NCBI GenBank assembly: GCA_002311315.1
Contig: DBZZ01000014.1
Location: forward strand, 1 to 7,437
Reading direction: 5' to 3'
Source of the DNA: Methylococcaceae bacterium UBA1147
GTDB lineage: Bacteria; Pseudomonadota; Gammaproteobacteria; Methylococcales; UBA1147
Length of the DNA: 7,437 bases
Below the pieces are notes generated by a model. That model was given only the letters and a program-made list of their open reading frames with translations. It was not told where the DNA came from and did no database searches. Shown here in pieces: positions 6,701-7,437 of the stretch (the stretch's first letter is position 1; every line of letters begins with the position of its first letter). The position numbers were made by a program, and so were the translations under genes.

Positions 6701-7437
6701 GGCATTGGCCGGCATCAATAAGGGCACGGTGATTCGCGGCGAGAACCTGGCTGCAATTGACAGGATGGACTGGCTGAACATTCGCGTCGAGGACGAGGGT
6801 CTGAATGTGCAACTGGAAGCAATGGTCGAGGAGCTTGCCCGACACAGGGAAGACTTCGATGCCCGTTTCGAGGAAAAACGGCGCAAGATTTCCATGGCCG
6901 ACGATCTGGCGCCGGGTGTTCTCAAGATGGTCAAGGTCTATCTCGCGGTCAAGCGGCGTATCCAGCCTGGGGATAAGATGGCTGGAAGGCACGGAAACAA
7001 GGGGGTTATTTCACAGATCGTTCCGGTCGAGGACATGCCGCACATGGAAGACGGGACACCTGTCGACATCGTGTTGAATCCTCTCGGGGTACCGTCCCGA
7101 ATGAACGTCGGGCAGGTTCTGGAAACCCACCTCGGATGGGCTGCAAAAGGCCTTGGGCTGAAACTTGGCCGAATGATCGAGGCGCAGGCGACCATTCGCG
7201 AATATCGCGAGTACCTGGACAAGATCTACAACTCGAGCGGGCAGGCAGAGGATCTTGACTCCCTGAGCGATGGAGAGATCGGAGAGCTTGTTTCCAACTT
7301 GCGCGCCGGTGTCCCCATGGCCACTCCGGTATTTGACGGGGCAAGCGAAAAGGAGATCAAGTACATGCTGGCCCTGGCCGATTTGCCGGAATCCGGCCAG
7401 ACCACCTTGTACGATGGTCGTACCGGTGAAGCCTTCG
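3723..7437 (+). CDS. rpoB: RNA polymerase beta subunit RpoB (3' end outside window)
   Basis: RpoB forms, with beta', the catalytic core of RNA polymerase. The frame is open from ATG 3723 to the right edge: 1238 codons plus one base, no stop. It aligns with E. coli RpoB (1342 residues) throughout, starting [19 protein letters not shown]. The rifampicin pocket is intact: [14 protein letters not shown] with D523 (E. coli D516), H533 (H526), S538 (S531), then [11 protein letters not shown]. Further on come [10 protein letters not shown], the [19 protein letters not shown] stretch, and [12 protein letters not shown] with K1085 and K1093 (E. coli K1065 and K1073), near the active site. A lineage-variable insert lies around 987-1020. 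The last residues, [10 protein letters not shown], match E. coli up to about 1221, so roughly 120 residues are missing, including the equivalent of H1237. rpoC would be expected next. One contiguous frame, no sign of damage. Confidence 0.98.
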   Translation, partial: MAYSFTEKKRIRNSFGKRPEVLDVPYLLATQIDSFARLLQTDNEGYGLDSSGLHGAFTSVFPIESHSGYAVLEYVKYRLGKPTFDVRECQQRGATFAAPLRVLVRLVIYDKDKPGSTKTVKDIREQEVYMGETPLMTGNGTFVINGTERVIVSQLHRSPGVFFDHDKGKTHSSGKLLFNARVIPYRGSWLDFEFDHKDAVFVRIDRRRKIPATVLLRALSYEREEILDLFFEKNHFTFKKDKILLDLVPERLRGELASFDIKADGEVIVEEARRITAKHIRKMQKSGLKQLEVPAEYLHGKIMANDLIDQESGEVVANANDEITEELLLKITEAGIRGIDTLFVNDLDRGPYISNSLRIDSTTNRLEALVEIYRMMRPGEPPTKDSAENLFRNLFFTTDRYDLSAVGRMKFNRRLKRNDSKDSNGVLDNEDIIAVLQELINIRNGNGTVDDIDHLGNRRVRSVGEMVENQFRVGLVRVERAVKERLTLADSEGLMPQEIINAKPVSAAIKEFFGSSQLSQFMDQNNPLSEVTHKRRVSALGPGGLARERAGFEVRDVHATHYGRVCPIETPEGPNIGLINSLAVYARTNSYGFLETPYRRVKNGVITDQVDYLSAIDEGQYVIAQASAKVDDEGRLLDDFVSCRHNDEFTLAASDSVQYMDVSSRQIVSVAASMIPFLEHDDANRALMGSNMQRQAVPTLRAEKPLVGTGMERTVAKDSGVTVVASRGGTIALVDAGRIVVRANDDEAVPGEPGVDIYNLTKYTRSNQNTCINQRPLVKTGDTVRKLDVLADGPSTDLGELALGQNLFVAFMPWNGYNFEDSILISHRVVEEDRFTTIHIEEKTCVARDTKLGPEEITSDIPNVGEEALSKLDESGIVHVGAEVKPGDILVGKVTPKGESQLTPEEKLLRAIFGEKASDVKDTSLRAGSGMDGTVIDVQVFTRDGVEKDERAMEIERSEIKRAKKDLDDQRRIVEDDMFARLEKILIGSKTVQALAGINKGTVIRGENLAAIDRMDWLNIRVEDEGLNVQLEAMVEELARHREDFDARFEEKRRKISMADDLAPGVLKMVKVYLAVKRRIQPGDKMAGRHGNKGVISQIVPVEDMPHMEDGTPVDIVLNPLGVPSRMNVGQVLETHLGWAAKGLGLKLGRMIEAQATIREYREYLDKIYNSSGQAEDLDSLSDGEIGELVSNLRAGVPMATPVFDGASEKEIKYMLALADLPESGQTTLYDGRTGEAF

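Noticed and set aside
3723..7437. Possible frameshift or undescribed element within the long stretch after 3723
   Set aside because: Reading codons through showed one uninterrupted RpoB frame to the edge, with conserved motifs in order; no novel system is present.

Overview
This window is a conserved bacterial core locus: a tRNA-Trp gene followed, all on the + strand, by secE, nusG, rplK (L11), rplA (L1), rplJ (L10), rplL (L7/L12) and a 3'-truncated rpoB (RNA polymerase beta subunit). It is the classical protein export / transcription / ribosomal stalk / RNA polymerase cluster. All coding calls rest on my recognition of the protein families from their translated sequences; no search was run.

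Organism: most likely a gammaproteobacterium outside the enteric group. SecE is the long form with three membrane segments, as in E. coli. The ribosomal proteins and RpoB follow E. coli almost without gaps. RpoB runs about 17 residues ahead of E. coli numbering at the window edge, mainly from a longer lineage-specific insert around residues 987-1020, which resembles what I remember of Pseudomonas-type RpoB. A tRNA-Trp gene directly before secE is also an arrangement I associate with Pseudomonas-like genomes, where tuf lies upstream; tuf itself is not in the window. Genus cannot be assigned from this.

Layout: 1-61 is non-coding with no firm signal. tRNA-Trp(CCA) is at 62-137 and a 67-base spacer leads to secE (205-582). 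nusG (584-1117) follows after a single base. A 121-base leader (1118-1238) with a strong compound hairpin, looking like an L1-binding rRNA mimic, precedes rplK (1239-1673), whose stop overlaps the rplA start (1670-2365). The largest gap, 261 bases (2366-2626), holds a terminator-like hairpin, a compound structure matching the expected L10 leader, and two further hairpins before rplJ, which starts with GTG (2627-3154). rplL (3209-3586) follows after 54 bases. A 136-base gap with an attenuator-like hairpin separates it from rpoB (3723 to the right edge). No gap exceeds 300 bases.

How it works together: SecE is a core subunit of the SecYEG translocon; NusG couples transcription to translation and Rho. 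L11, L1, L10 and L12 form the two mobile stalks of the large subunit. In the well-studied relatives, L1 represses the rplK-rplA mRNA and the L10-L12 complex represses rplJL, while a leaky attenuator after rplL sets the ratio of L12 to RNA polymerase beta subunit. The RNA structures visible here fit all three controls. I see no mobile element, CRISPR array, phage gene or defence gene, and no sign of an undescribed system. The points worth a second look are the RNA leaders, an 11-residue duplication in the L12-binding tail of L10, and a secE start without a visible ribosome binding site.
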